NCBI GenBank assembly: GCA_002762785.1 | Contig: PCXY01000003.1 | Location: forward strand, 134,463-198,462 | Direction: 5' to 3' | DNA length: 64,000 nt | From: Candidatus Woesearchaeota archaeon CG10_big_fil_rev_8_21_14_0_10_45_16 | GTDB taxonomy: Archaea; Nanobdellota; Nanobdellia; Woesearchaeales; GW2011-AR9 | Part shown: positions 15,221 to 23,723 of the stretch, in pieces | How positions within the stretch are numbered: position 1 is the first letter of the stretch | How the letters are laid out: the number at the start of each line of letters is the position of its first letter | The notes under the pieces: generated by a model | Told to the model about the DNA's origin: nothing | What the model saw: the letters and a program-made list of their open reading frames with translations, nothing else | Databases searched by the model: none | Translations under genes and position numbers: made by a program

Positions 15221-16027
15221 TTACTCTAAACTGTAGAGAACAACTCTATTCCGACCCGCATTTTTTGCTTGGTATAAAGCATCGTCTGCTCTCTTGAAAA
15301 GTTTATCAGAAGTCATTTCCTTTTCGTAGGCAGCAACGCCGATGCTGATGGTAACTGGAATAGATTGTTCATTATAGATAACAGGAGTTTCATAAACAAG
15401 TTTACGCACATTTTCAGCAAGTACCGAAGCGCCTTCCAGAGCAGTTTTCTGAGCGATAATGGCTATCTCTTCTCCACCGAAGCGGGCTGCGACATCTCCT
15501 CCCTGGCGAGTCCCTTCGTTGATACGTCTCGCGACTTCTTTAAGTACGAAGTCTCCGCCGGCATGACCGTATGTGTCATTAACTTGTTTGAAATGATCAA
15601 TATCGATTATAAGAAGACTTAAAGGGTCATTATAACGACTAGCAACGTTTAATGCTTCCTCTAGGCGAGCTTCATATCCCCTTCTGTTAAGAAGACCAGT
15701 AAGCTCGTCACTTAATGCGTATTGCCTCAATGCTTCTTTTTCTCTTGCTCCCACGATACGTTCTGCAACCAAAGTATCGTTTAATTTTTGATAAGCGTCT
15801 CTTTCATTAACTACATTATCTCTCTCTGCATATGCCTGATTTCTTTCTCCGATAGCTCTCTGAATTCGAGATTCATAAAGACCTGCTATATGTGCTGCAA
15901 TAGCTGCTAGTTGCTCATAAGGAACATCAGGAGCAAGATCTCTTGGAAGTTCTTCAATAACACTTTCTAGTCCGGTATCTAGGTTAGGTCTAAGTGGAAT
16001 TATTTTCCCTCTACTTTCTTCAGCCAT
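15221..16027 (-). CDS. GGDEF-domain diguanylate cyclase
   Basis: A 268-residue protein with a soluble N-terminus, a charged coiled-coil stretch (about residues 50-100), then a complete GGDEF domain: DELTGLLNRRGYE, IDIDHFKQVNDTYGH (metal and nucleotide binding) and RFGGEEIAI at residues 182-190, ending ADDALYQAKNAGRNRV. The active-site loop is intact (GGEE). The RxxD inhibitory site is not in the canonical position (QGGD). ATG 16027 was chosen because TTTATATA lies about 33 nt upstream; a longer reading from 16078 would run over the promoter. Diguanylate cyclases are rare in archaea. Confidence 0.88.
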   Translation of the reverse strand: MAEESRGKIIPLRPNLDTGLESVIEELPRDLAPDVPYEQLAAIAAHIAGLYESRIQRAIGERNQAYAERDNVVNERDAYQKLNDTLVAERIVGAREKEALRQYALSDELTGLLNRRGYEARLEEALNVASRYNDPLSLLIIDIDHFKQVNDTYGHAGGDFVLKEVARRINEGTRQGGDVAARFGGEEIAIIAQKTALEGASVLAENVRKLVYETPVIYNEQSIPVTISIGVAAYEKEMTSDKLFKRADDALYQAKNAGRNRVVLYSLE

Positions 16028-16032
16028 TTTAT

Positions 16033-16044
16033 CACTTAAAAGTG
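16033..16044. promoter_or_regulatory. Perfect 12-bp palindrome CACTTAAAAGTG class between TATA box and start
   Basis: CACTTAAAAGTG/CACTTTTAAGTG lies between the TATA box and ATG 16027 of the GGDEF gene, where a bound regulator would block transcription. Related sites lie at 14275, 23474 and 38172. Confidence 0.4.
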
Positions 16045-16131
16045 GTGTTTTATATATAAACTTTTCCCATAAAATCATCTATCAAAACAAAATATAAGAA
16101 ATGATGCTCCCTAATTGGGAAGGTAAAAAAT

Positions 16132-16524
16132 CTACCTGTACGATTTCTGCCGTTTTGCGCGGGCTTTGGAATCGTTCGGCTTGCGGGTCTCTTTCCTGCG
16201 GACATCAGCTACCAGCAGCAGTCTGTCATACTCGTCAAAAACTTTTTTAAGCTTCTTGTCATGCTGCATCAAAGCTCTGGCAATAGCCAGACGTATTGCA
16301 TCTGCTTGTCCGTTGGCGCCGCCGCCGTTGCTGATGACGGAAAGATCGACGGTCTTCATAGTTTCAGCAGCTAGGATCATCGGTTCTGAGATCCTTAACC
16401 TTAGATTTTCGGTGCCAAAATTCTCAAAGAACTGACCATTGACAAGAACCTTGCCTTTCCCATCCCGGAGGGTGGCTCTGGCAATGGCTCGTTTGCGTTT
16501 TCCTTGGGTCTGGATAAGTTTCAT
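16132..16524 (-). CDS. rpsI: Ribosomal protein uS9
   Basis: A 130-residue 30S protein with the uS9 start QTQGKRKRAIARATLRDGKGKV, the central SNGGGANGQADAIRLAIARAL and the basic C-terminal tail KARAKRQKSYR that reaches the P-site tRNA. Overlaps uL13 by 4 nt as the last gene of the ribosomal/RNA polymerase operon before the GGDEF insertion. Confidence 0.96.
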   Translation of the reverse strand: MKLIQTQGKRKRAIARATLRDGKGKVLVNGQFFENFGTENLRLRISEPMILAAETMKTVDLSVISNGGGANGQADAIRLAIARALMQHDKKLKKVFDEYDRLLLVADVRRKETRKPNDSKARAKRQKSYR

Positions 16525-16946
16525 TGTTTACCACCTAAGCTTTTGCAGGTTTCACCGATAGTGGTGTATTTGAGAGTAGGAAGTTTCTTGGCAGAAGCCT
16601 GTTCAGGAGCAATAGTCTCTTTTCCAGATAACTCACCAGGAACACCGATATAGCACATGATGCGCTTGAATGCAGTTTTGCCGCGTTCTTGTTTCCAAGG
16701 CAGCATACCTCTGATGGTACGGCGGACAAATCTATCTGGCAATCGTGAAAATTTAGCGCTTTTTAAAGGATAGCCTTTACGATCTCGTCTCTGTTTTTCA
16801 CGAGCGACAGTATTTTCTTTACGGCCGCTGATAACAATTTTATCACAGTTGATGACCTTAACTTCTTCCCCTAAAAGAGCATCTTTAGCGACAAGACTAG
16901 CTAATCGCCCTAATATAAGCCCCTTCCCGTCGTAGATTTTAGTCAT
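16521..16946 (-). CDS. rplM: Ribosomal protein uL13
   Basis: A 141-residue 50S protein with IYDGKGLILGRLASLVAK, VKVINCDKIVISG and the RTIRGMLPWKQERGKTAFKR motif of archaeal uL13. Four-nt overlaps with eL18 upstream and uS9 downstream show tight translational coupling. Confidence 0.96.
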   Translation of the reverse strand: MTKIYDGKGLILGRLASLVAKDALLGEEVKVINCDKIVISGRKENTVAREKQRRDRKGYPLKSAKFSRLPDRFVRRTIRGMLPWKQERGKTAFKRIMCYIGVPGELSGKETIAPEQASAKKLPTLKYTTIGETCKSLGGKQ

Positions 16947-17296
16947 CCTACAATCCTCACTTTCTTTCCTTCTGGGTTTTTTTGAAGTAATTCTTGAATG
17001 CTAAGAGCTTGGCCTTTAGCTTCTTCAATCTTTCGTTTGGCATCAGCAGAAAACTGGAACGCAGCCACGTCAATCTTCTTGCTTAATGATCCGAGGCTTA
17101 ACACTTTTCCAGGAACGACGATAGTCTCTCCATCACGGGCTTGCTGGTCAATCTTGTACATATTGACACTGCGCCTTTGTCGGGACGGCTTGTTTAAGTC
17201 TTTATGGATCCTTTTCCAGAAAGCGTTTTCTCTGGCTTTCTCTTCCAGCTGAGTTAAAAGTCCTTGTAATTGATAGTTGGTCGTCCCGTGTCTCAT
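16943..17296 (-). CDS. rpl18e: Ribosomal protein eL18
   Basis: A 117-residue archaeal/eukaryotic L18e protein with NKPSRQRRSVNMYKID and VVPGKVLSLGSLSKKIDVAAFQFS. It lies between Rpo3 and uL13 with 4-nt overlaps on both sides, its usual archaeal position. Confidence 0.95.
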   Translation of the reverse strand: MRHGTTNYQLQGLLTQLEEKARENAFWKRIHKDLNKPSRQRRSVNMYKIDQQARDGETIVVPGKVLSLGSLSKKIDVAAFQFSADAKRKIEEAKGQALSIQELLQKNPEGKKVRIVG

Positions 17297-18075
17297 AGTA
17301 AGCTTTCCATCTCAGCGGCTTTTTCAACCAGGATCTCGCTGCTTTTCTGCAATATTTGCTTGCAGCTTAGCTGGCCCCAGCTTTCGACGGTGAAGATGAT
17401 GTTATCAGTATATTCGTAAGTGATGCCCTTGTCTAGATCAGCATAGTACTCAATTAGGCTGCTTTCAGGGACTTTCTCTTGGTTTAGTTGGAGCTTGCCG
17501 GATTTCATGCTAAAGACGCCGTCAGGAGAATTAGCAGCCACAAGTTCTGGGTTTTCGACTTTTCCCATATTTATTTTTGCTTCTTTTTTGTAGAAAGCCC
17601 AGCCTGGGGACCATTTGGTGTGTACTTTGCCTTGTCCCATGACTGCCGTCATATTAACGTCGATTTTCTGTTTTGCCAGAAGCTTGACGACCGGCATCTT
17701 TGGATAGACGAAAGTGCACTTTGGATCGCTGCTTTCTGCTTCTTCAGCATAGACGTACCCTTTCTTGGAAGCTTTAAGCTTGATCTGAAGCGTGCAGCGG
17801 GCGCTGCGTTCTTTGACTTCATCTTCATTTTCTGGTAATCGGTAGCTTGATAAGTCTGTCTTGATCGGGACAAGTCCTAGGCGGAGAGCCAACATCTCAT
17901 CATATAAAGCGCTATTATTATCTTTGATCTCGATATCTTCAACAGCCAGAGTAGGAACTTCTTCGACGATCAGGCGTCTGATGGTGTTAGCAAAAGCTTC
18001 ATCAGCGCCTTTTATCATAAACGTAAAACTGTTGTTCTTCTTCTGTTCTTTGATCTTTTCGAGTTTTAATGCCAT
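17293..18075 (-). CDS. rpo3: DNA-directed RNA polymerase subunit Rpo3 (RpoD)
   Basis: A 260-residue alpha-like polymerase subunit with FANTIRRLIVEEVPTLAVEDIEI and LRLGLVPIKTDL, the assembly-platform signature. It partners Rpo11, whose intact gene is at 26187. The extra Fe-S Cys set of some archaeal Rpo3 proteins is not evident. It sits between uS11 and eL18 as in other archaea. Confidence 0.95.
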   Translation of the reverse strand: MALKLEKIKEQKKNNSFTFMIKGADEAFANTIRRLIVEEVPTLAVEDIEIKDNNSALYDEMLALRLGLVPIKTDLSSYRLPENEDEVKERSARCTLQIKLKASKKGYVYAEEAESSDPKCTFVYPKMPVVKLLAKQKIDVNMTAVMGQGKVHTKWSPGWAFYKKEAKINMGKVENPELVAANSPDGVFSMKSGKLQLNQEKVPESSLIEYYADLDKGITYEYTDNIIFTVESWGQLSCKQILQKSSEILVEKAAEMESLL

Positions 18076-18078
18076 GTT

Positions 18079-18549
18079 TTAGACCCTTCTTCCTCGTCTA
18101 CCGCCTTTTGCCCGGCAGCCGTTGTGTGGTTCTGGTGTCACTTCTTCGATCTTACCGATCCTGATGCCGATCCTGGATAAAGCTCTGATTGCTGCTTGGG
18201 CGCCAGGTCCAGGGTTTTTCTGACCGTTATGGCCTCCTCGAGCCCGTACCCTGATATATAATCCGTTGATGCCTTTCTCTTTGCAGATCTCGGCAACTTT
18301 CTTAGCGCAACCCATAGCTGCTCCTGGAGAGCTTTCCAATCGGTCTGACTTGACCATCTGGCCTCCTGAAGCTCTTGCAAGAGTTTCAGTGCCAGTGATA
18401 TCGGTGACGGTGATGATAGTATTGTTATAGGTGGCTAGAATGTGAGCGATCCCCCAGCGCATCTTCTTCTGCGGATAAGGAGAAGAGCCATAAGCTGGTC
18501 TGCGGTTTTCTCTTGGTTTCGGAGCGTGATCTGAATTTTCTGTTCTCAT
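18079..18549 (-). CDS. rpsK: Ribosomal protein uS11
   Basis: A 156-residue 30S protein with [34 protein letters not shown] and the C-terminal [16 protein letters not shown]. The N-terminal extension of about 25 residues ([17 protein letters not shown]) is longer than in many archaea. Overlaps uS4 by 4 nt. Confidence 0.96.
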   Translation of the reverse strand: MRTENSDHAPKPRENRRPAYGSSPYPQKKMRWGIAHILATYNNTIITVTDITGTETLARASGGQMVKSDRLESSPGAAMGCAKKVAEICKEKGINGLYIRVRARGGHNGQKNPGPGAQAAIRALSRIGIRIGKIEEVTPEPHNGCRAKGGRRGRRV

Positions 18550-19172
18550 TCTTCATCCTGCGGTTCTTCTAATTCTACCGCTTCCTCTTCCAACTGAGTT
18601 TTGACATCTGCTTTTTTCTTGATCTCTTTTAATTCAGACGTCTCATTGGCTTCTTTCTTGATGACAACCCTTTCTGGGTGGTCTTCGCTGACCATCGGTG
18701 ATCTACCTTTGAAATTAACCACCATCTCTTCTTCTAAAGTGACCAGATATGAGGGGGAAGTGATCTCCTTACTGCCAACCTGAACGTGCCTATGGACGAT
18801 AAACTGTCGAGCTTGTTTCATGGTCCGGCTTAACCCTTTACGATGAAGGACGCTTTGCAGACGGCGGTTAAGTATGTCTCTGGACTGTAAGGCTAGAATC
18901 TGATCCAGACCGGAGTCTGCCGACAGAAGACCTAATGATTGTAATTTATGAAGAACTTGAGCTGTCTCTTTCTCTGCTTGAACGGTCTTAGTAGCGATAA
19001 GCGCTTTAGCGATATTTTTATATTTTTTAAGGAAAGAGTTGGCAATCATGATCTCCTTTTTCTTGACCAGGCCGTATTCATGCTTAAGCGTCTTTTCCTG
19101 TTCGATTGCGACAGCACTCCAAGGATGTCTTGGTGTCCAGTATTTTTTCTTTAATTTCTTTGGATCTCCCAT
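18546..19172 (-). CDS. rpsD: Ribosomal protein uS4
   Basis: A 208-residue 30S protein with the N-terminal archaeal motif [18 protein letters not shown], and an S4 RNA-binding domain ([20 protein letters not shown]...[16 protein letters not shown]). The acidic C-terminal tail is a lineage feature. It follows uS13 after 5 nt. Confidence 0.96.
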   Translation of the reverse strand: MGDPKKLKKKYWTPRHPWSAVAIEQEKTLKHEYGLVKKKEIMIANSFLKKYKNIAKALIATKTVQAEKETAQVLHKLQSLGLLSADSGLDQILALQSRDILNRRLQSVLHRKGLSRTMKQARQFIVHRHVQVGSKEITSPSYLVTLEEEMVVNFKGRSPMVSEDHPERVVIKKEANETSELKEIKKKADVKTQLEEEAVELEEPQDEE

Positions 19173-19177
19173 TGTTC

Positions 19178-19654
19178 TTATTTACCTGATTTTGCCGGAG
19201 CTTTCTTCTTGGCTACGCCGACAACCTTGCCTTTGCTGCGGCGGAAGTTTGAACGTGTTCTTTGTCCTCGCACCGGCAGACCCTTTTGATGTCTGATACC
19301 TCTTAAGGATTTAATCTTCTTAAGGCGTTTAAGATCGTTTTCCTGAACGAAGTTAAGAGTTCCTGTCAACAGGTGCTTATCCTCGCCCGTCTCATAATCT
19401 TCTCTTCGGTTAAGCATCCAGATAGGAAGTCCAGCTTCTTTTGGCTTAATGATAACCTCATTGAGCCTGCTAATACTAGCATCGTCTAGATCACCAGCTT
19501 TCTGGGTCTTTTTAACGCCTGCCAAAGTACAGATAGAATCAGCAAAATTTATGCCGACACCTTTAATCTTGGTTAGGGCGATACGTACGGTTTTTTCGCC
19601 GGGAACGTCAACATTTGCGATACGTACGATGTGTCTAAATTGTTTTTCTGCCAT
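19178..19654 (-). CDS. rpsM: Ribosomal protein uS13
   Basis: A 158-residue 30S protein with FRHIVRIANVDVPGEKTVRIAL, the LRGIRHQKGLPVRGQRTRSN helix and a basic tail. ATG 19654 is preferred over an upstream GTG at 19681. First gene of the operon: a TATA box TTTATAAA at about 19742-19751 implies a leader of some 60 nt, unlike the leaderless neighbours, so leader-based control is possible. Confidence 0.95.
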   Translation of the reverse strand: MAEKQFRHIVRIANVDVPGEKTVRIALTKIKGVGINFADSICTLAGVKKTQKAGDLDDASISRLNEVIIKPKEAGLPIWMLNRREDYETGEDKHLLTGTLNFVQENDLKRLKKIKSLRGIRHQKGLPVRGQRTRSNFRRSKGKVVGVAKKKAPAKSGK

Positions 19655-19741
19655 TCTTCTATAGTATCCAGAATTCACCAAGACTGTGGTAGCCCTATAA
19701 TCGCGTGAACTCGGACTGAATGCTTTCAGGAAAAGCAGGTT

Positions 19742-19809
19742 ATTTATAAAGGTATCGTTTAGTTAGCAGTGTTACTGACGGGTGGTTAATCTGTCGAAAA
19801 GTTTATAAG
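19742..19809. promoter_or_regulatory. Divergent TATA boxes for the ribosomal operon and the 19832 gene
   Basis: TTTATAAA at about 19742-19751 (minus) drives the uS13 operon. TTTATAAG at about 19801-19808 lies 31 nt before ATG 19832 (plus). Both match the archaeal TATA pattern used throughout the window. Confidence 0.65.
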
Positions 19810-19831
19810 CCTCTAATTAGGCTGATCTTAT

Positions 19832-20488
19832 ATGGCAGTAGAAAATCCTGGGGACTTCATTCCTTCTTTAACTCTATCTTATGGACATCATTACCACCCT
19901 TATTGTCGGGTTAATAGTTTAGATCAGCCGATTTTAACTCGAGAGCTTGACGGAAGTCCCGGAATCGATAATCTTTTAGTTCCGGCTCAGATTACTTACC
20001 GCACTCCTGTTGCAAGAAATCTTATTGGATTAGCTATGGCTAAAGTTATTTCTCTTTCTGATCAAGAAAGAGTTTCGGGAGATGAGCTTACAAGAAATGT
20101 TCGAGATACTTTTATAGGAAGAGTTCCTCGATTAGTTCTCTATAGAAATAGATTATTCATGAAAGTTAATCCGGCTGATGTTGATCCGGGTCCTAATGAA
20201 GCCCCTTTTCTTATCTACCGGCCTGTTGAAAAAGGAAAGTTAGTCCAGCCTTTAGAAAGAACTGATTATGTGGCTTGCTTGCCGATAGTTCATCAGTACC
20301 TGGAAATGATGATCCCTAAGATTGATGATAAACCTCTAAAAAAAGAATTTACTAGATATAGGAATAGTGGCGCTATAACTCATTTCAGGATAGATTTTGA
20401 AGAAGCTGGGTTACACAGAGGGGATGTTGTGCGTCACCCTCAAGTTTATCTTCTTTCAGAACTTAATGATTGGATTAGAAATTTGTAA
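19832..20488 (+). CDS. Conserved-looking soluble protein of unknown function
   Basis: A 218-residue soluble protein with no signal peptide or membrane helix. It begins MAVENPGDFIPSLTLSYGHH and has a GIDNLLVPAQITYRTPVARNL region and RVPRLVLYRNRLFMKVNP. No motif is recognised. Leaderless start from TATA at 19801. It ends one base before the convergent primase gene. Codon use resembles that of other short orphan genes here (14578, 54213, 55246, 60468). Confidence 0.65.
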   Translation: MAVENPGDFIPSLTLSYGHHYHPYCRVNSLDQPILTRELDGSPGIDNLLVPAQITYRTPVARNLIGLAMAKVISLSDQERVSGDELTRNVRDTFIGRVPRLVLYRNRLFMKVNPADVDPGPNEAPFLIYRPVEKGKLVQPLERTDYVACLPIVHQYLEMMIPKIDDKPLKKEFTRYRNSGAITHFRIDFEEAGLHRGDVVRHPQVYLLSELNDWIRNL

Positions 20489-21838
20489 TTAATTCTCTTC
20501 CTTTTTCTCTTTCCCTTCTTCCTCTTCTTTCATCCTGAGGTGCCGCTTCCATTTCAACAGGGTATAATTCACCGGGTTCTTGATCCTGGAGCAGAGATGA
20601 TCTGGCTGGCAGACACCGATGCCTTTGGCATAGCCTTCATTATCGCAGTTGGGCGGCAGTTTCTCGCCGGCTTTGAAACTGTACATCTGTCCTTTGATAT
20701 AGACTTCCCGCAGCGGTTCGGGATTTTTCTTGTTCCATTCTTTCAGAAAAGCGGCGATCTCGTCTTTGTTCCAGCCGATCTTGCCCAGGAAGTTGCTGAG
20801 GATGAAGATAGCTCTCTTTTTCCCGTCAGCTACGCCTGAAAGGATATTCTTGACACAAGGAGGAAAAAATTCTTCGGTGATCGGCGAGGTTATCTCTACC
20901 TCTTCATATTTCTTTTCAGGTTCCCGGTCTTCGGTGATCTTGACTTCAAAATCTAAGGCTTGAGCCAGTAATCGTTGGGCGCTCTCGCCGGAAACTTCGC
21001 GGTCTAAAAACTTATGCGAAGAAACTTTGATAGTATCAGGATGAGCCATCGTTTTCTCGAACTGCAGTACTTTTTCCGGATCAAACGGCAGGCTGGCCAG
21101 TCCCGATTTTTCATGGAGACTGTAAGGCATCCGGTAAAGATGCCGGGAAGCGATGAGGATGGTGTCTATCTCTAGAAAAGGATCTACTTTCAGCATCGGG
21201 ATCGGCGTCCCCATCTTATCTTTTTTATAATAGATGATATCATTCTTTTCAGAGTTGGTCTTTTCCCGGATGGCGTTGAAATTGCCGTTCTCAAATTCCA
21301 TGATCTTCCTTGCAAGCTCTTCCTTGATATTCTCGGTAACATAGGCCGCGATCTTTCTGGCGGCGTCCGGAAACATCTCTCTAGTCTTCTGATTTCCTAC
21401 CTGCTTGGGAAAAGCTTCAAACGGCACGCCGATATGGAAACCTTTGTTTCCCGAAAATTTCACCGAATGATCTTTCACGCCGCAATATTTCAGAAATTCG
21501 ATCACTAAATAAGCGCAGATCCGGCTGTATTCAAAGACCGCGCAGTCGATATCAAGTACTAAGTCCCAGGCGATGCGGAGTTTTGTAAGATCTTCTCGGC
21601 TAAGGTTACTGCTGATGGCCAGGGGATTGGACCAGCGTTCTTCGGAAGAATGGAACGAAGTAGTACCTCGCAAGGTCAGTTCCAGGACTTCCCGGGGATA
21701 TTTGATAATATCTGGTCTCTTCCCGAACCCGTCGCCGTATCTGACGCCGATCTCTTTGTCTATAGCGTGTTCAACGATGGCATCCTGGACGTCTCTTCGC
21801 TTGTAGAATTTCAGGGTGACGCTTTTATCGAGAGGCAT
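20489..21838 (-). CDS. priSL: Fused archaeo-eukaryotic primase (PriS-PriL CTD)
   Basis: A 449-residue single-chain primase. The N-terminal two-thirds is the PriS catalytic domain: the DIDC acidic motif, then VKFSGNKGFHIGVPFEAF (the SGNKG-H nucleotide-binding motif) and LEIDTILIASRHLYRMPYSLH. The C-terminal part (from PPCVKNILSG) looks like the PriL iron-sulfur domain, with Cys in PPC, PPNC and GVCQPDHLC, enough for a 4Fe-4S cluster. Most archaea encode the two subunits separately; fused primases are known from Nanoarchaeum. Leaderless start at 21838 from TTTAAACT. Confidence 0.9.
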   Translation of the reverse strand: MPLDKSVTLKFYKRRDVQDAIVEHAIDKEIGVRYGDGFGKRPDIIKYPREVLELTLRGTTSFHSSEERWSNPLAISSNLSREDLTKLRIAWDLVLDIDCAVFEYSRICAYLVIEFLKYCGVKDHSVKFSGNKGFHIGVPFEAFPKQVGNQKTREMFPDAARKIAAYVTENIKEELARKIMEFENGNFNAIREKTNSEKNDIIYYKKDKMGTPIPMLKVDPFLEIDTILIASRHLYRMPYSLHEKSGLASLPFDPEKVLQFEKTMAHPDTIKVSSHKFLDREVSGESAQRLLAQALDFEVKITEDREPEKKYEEVEITSPITEEFFPPCVKNILSGVADGKKRAIFILSNFLGKIGWNKDEIAAFLKEWNKKNPEPLREVYIKGQMYSFKAGEKLPPNCDNEGYAKGIGVCQPDHLCSRIKNPVNYTLLKWKRHLRMKEEEEGKEKKEEN

Positions 21839-21978
21839 GGAAGCTTGAGAACCGGCTAGTTTAAATTATTTGTTGTGGTTTTTGAGTTTCTGTAGAAAGT
21901 GCAGCTCTTCTGCCCGTTTTTGAGGTAATCTTATATAGTTTAAAATAATTCTCATCATAAAAAGATGTGGTTATTCAG

Positions 21979-22278
21979 ATGGAGCTTGAAACGGTTTTAG
22001 TCTCTTTGGATTTTATCTTTAGCTTCCTGGCAGTGGTCTTCATCTGCTATGCTTTGGTGCGGCTTCGTACCGTGAAACACATATTGCTGGTGCTCCTCAG
22101 TTTCCTGGGCGTGGCTGTTCTCCTGGTGACTCATGTGGCCATCGAATTCTTTGAATTGGGGGAAGTCATCTATGCTCTTTCAGCCTTGCTGGCCACGCTC
22201 CTACTGGGCGCTGTGATCCTGCTGCTTCGACGGGAAAGTTCCATACCGATGATGAAGTCAAGGAGGGTGAGACGATGA
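21979..22278 (+). CDS. Small three-helix membrane protein of the sensory cluster
   Basis: A 99-residue protein with three hydrophobic helices (about residues 8-28, 33-55 and 60-85) and a basic C-terminus (MKSRRVRR) expected in the cytoplasm. The start is ATG 21979 or GTG 21967; TTATATAG at about 21931 is the likely TATA box. It overlaps the next membrane protein gene by 4 nt. It heads a run ending in a KaiC-like protein, so it may be a sensor or anchor (inference). Confidence 0.65.
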   Translation: MELETVLVSLDFIFSFLAVVFICYALVRLRTVKHILLVLLSFLGVAVLLVTHVAIEFFELGEVIYALSALLATLLLGAVILLLRRESSIPMMKSRRVRR

Positions 22279-22568
22279 TGCTGTGGGAAGAGATCATCTT
22301 TTATGCAACGTTTGTCATCAGTGTGGTGATTTTCTGGTACGGCTTTGCCCTCTACCGTCGGATAAAAGGCAGCCCTTTGGCCGCTGCTGTGCTTTTCGCA
22401 TCTCTCTGCGCGTTGATCTTCAGCCTCCATCATCTTGGCGAAGTGGTATTTGAAGTCCTGCTGATGGACCATGTCCTTAACTATTTCCTGGAGATCCTGG
22501 CTTCCCTATTCCTGCTGTTGGCAGTCTACTACGTCTATAAAACTTCCAGGGAGGTCTTTGTTGCCTGA
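22275..22568 (+). CDS. Small membrane protein of the sensory cluster
   Basis: A 97-residue protein with three hydrophobic helices and charged HLGE in the second loop, similar in build to the gene before it, so they may be diverged duplicates. Overlap upstream is 4 nt and the KaiC-like gene begins 3 nt downstream. Function unknown. Confidence 0.65.
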   Translation: MMLWEEIIFYATFVISVVIFWYGFALYRRIKGSPLAAAVLFASLCALIFSLHHLGEVVFEVLLMDHVLNYFLEILASLFLLLAVYYVYKTSREVFVA

Positions 22569-22570
22569 CG

Positions 22571-23131
22571 ATGGGCAAGACAACTCTCGGCAAGGCTCTG
22601 GAAAAGATCGATTACAAAGACGGCGGTGCCTATCTTTTTATCTCCGGGTCAAAACAGCATGATGCCGTCACTGTCGCTATCCTCAAGGACCAGACTAAAA
22701 GATTAGGCCATAATGGTATCTATGTCTCTTTAAACAAAGGTTATGAGTTTATCAGCAAGAATCTTCGTGACAGTGGCTGTGATCCATCTCATCTTTATTT
22801 CATCGACTGCGTGACCATGTCGCAGAGAAAAGTGGTGGACCGGGACTGCTGCGCGTTTATCTCTAATCCTTCTATGCTGACATCATTATCCTTGGCTATC
22901 ACCACGGCCATCAAGACCAGGCAGTTTGACTTCCTGTTCTTCGATTCGATAAATTCTTTGGCGGTGTACAACAAACTGCCGACGACCAAACGCTTCCTGC
23001 ATTATCTGATAGGCAAGTTACGAGAAGCTGGTGTGAAGGGCCTCTTGTTCTGCATCAAAGAAGAAGAGATCGACGGTCTTATCCCCATCATCTCGCATTT
23101 CTGCGATGCTACGATAGATCTTAGATCCTAG
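22571..23131 (+). CDS. RecA/KaiC-like protein lacking a Walker A motif
   Basis: A 186-residue protein with the KaiC/RecA fold pattern: strand YLFISGSK, then ...GHNGIYVSLNKGYEFI, and a Walker B-like FDFLFFDSINSLAVYN followed by FLHYLIGKLREAGVKGLLFC. The P-loop position reads SGSKQHDAVT and has no GxxxxGK(T/S), so ATP hydrolysis is doubtful. Proteins of this type accompany archaeal signal-transduction genes. It follows two membrane proteins in an apparent operon. Confidence 0.7.
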   Translation: MGKTTLGKALEKIDYKDGGAYLFISGSKQHDAVTVAILKDQTKRLGHNGIYVSLNKGYEFISKNLRDSGCDPSHLYFIDCVTMSQRKVVDRDCCAFISNPSMLTSLSLAITTAIKTRQFDFLFFDSINSLAVYNKLPTTKRFLHYLIGKLREAGVKGLLFCIKEEEIDGLIPIISHFCDATIDLRS

Positions 23132-23428
23132 TCATTCCAGATAACTGGTGTCGTGGACAACGCCGACTCTGATCGGTTTCTCTTCGATCTCGACCAGATT
23201 GCTGGGGCTCAGAGAAGAACCATAGTGCGCTTCGTCCATATGGCTAAGATACCGTAATATTGCTCCAGGGAGAGCAGTTTCAGCTATCGTAACTTCATGC
23301 ATTCCGTAACCTGGTTTGTGTGTGAAAACATACAGTCGGACTTCTCCCTCGGGAATTGCTGTTTTAGATGGAACGATGTTTGCTCCATCTACTCTCCAGA
23401 GGTCATCCAAGTAATCTTCAAGTGCCAT
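23132..23428 (-). CDS. Small soluble protein of unknown function
   Basis: A 98-residue acidic protein beginning MALEDYLDDLWRV. The leaderless ATG at 23428 is supported by TTTATAAA 30 nt upstream; a longer GTG reading from 23476 would run through the promoter. No known motif. It is convergent with and abuts the KaiC-like gene. A CACTTGTAAGTG palindrome lies upstream of its promoter at 23474-23485. Confidence 0.55.
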   Translation of the reverse strand: MALEDYLDDLWRVDGANIVPSKTAIPEGEVRLYVFTHKPGYGMHEVTIAETALPGAILRYLSHMDEAHYGSSLSPSNLVEIEEKPIRVGVVHDTSYLE

Positions 23429-23472
23429 AAGCTTACTAAAATTGTCTTTATTTATAAAAGTTTCTCTATTAA

Positions 23473-23607
23473 TCACTTGTAAGTGGTCAAACCTTTGGTG
23501 TTGATTTTTTGTAATTCAGCCTTAAGAAGGTTGCAGAAAGTATGGGTCTTGCCTTTCAGCTTGAACACCAGCTTGGTCTTGCTTTCTTCGAGAATGTTGA
23601 GTTCCAT
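23473..23607 (-). pseudogene. rpo11: Truncated copy of rpo11 (rpoL)
   Basis: The first 35 codons (MELNILEESKTKLVFKLKG...) are almost identical to intact rpo11 at 26187-26456, then the frame ends after nine unrelated codons (NTKGLTTYK). The duplicated block is 23511-23647 against 26360-26496: 137 nt with 7 mismatches by hand count. The TATA box of the intact copy (TTTATAAA) is TCCATAAA here, so the promoter has decayed. The missing part includes the dimerisation helix needed to pair with Rpo3. Not functional. Confidence 0.88.
23474..23485. promoter_or_regulatory. Palindrome CACTTGTAAGTG
   Basis: 12-bp inverted repeat (CACTT-GT-AAGTG) upstream of the TATA box of the 23428 gene and across the end of the rpo11 fragment. 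Same class as 16033. Confidence 0.35.
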
Positions 23608-23647
23608 GCAACTCCGTTTAGGGAGTTTATTTATGGATGTGTCTCTG
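23511..23647 (-). repeat. 137-nt direct repeat from the rpo11 5' end, copy 1
   Basis: About 95 percent identical to 26360-26496, same orientation. It covers the promoter and first 35 codons of rpo11. The two copies bracket the histidine kinase, receiver and folK genes. Confidence 0.9.
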
Positions 23648-23723
23648 AGTTTGTTTTTAGTACAGGCCATTCGAAACGCAACATTTATAAATCACTACAA
23701 TCTAATATTAAAAAGGTGATTCG

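Noticed and set aside
19681-19740. Possible structured RNA or tRNA in the uS13 leader
   Set aside because: Sequence with GTTCACGCG does not fold into a tRNA; no clear hairpin series seen.
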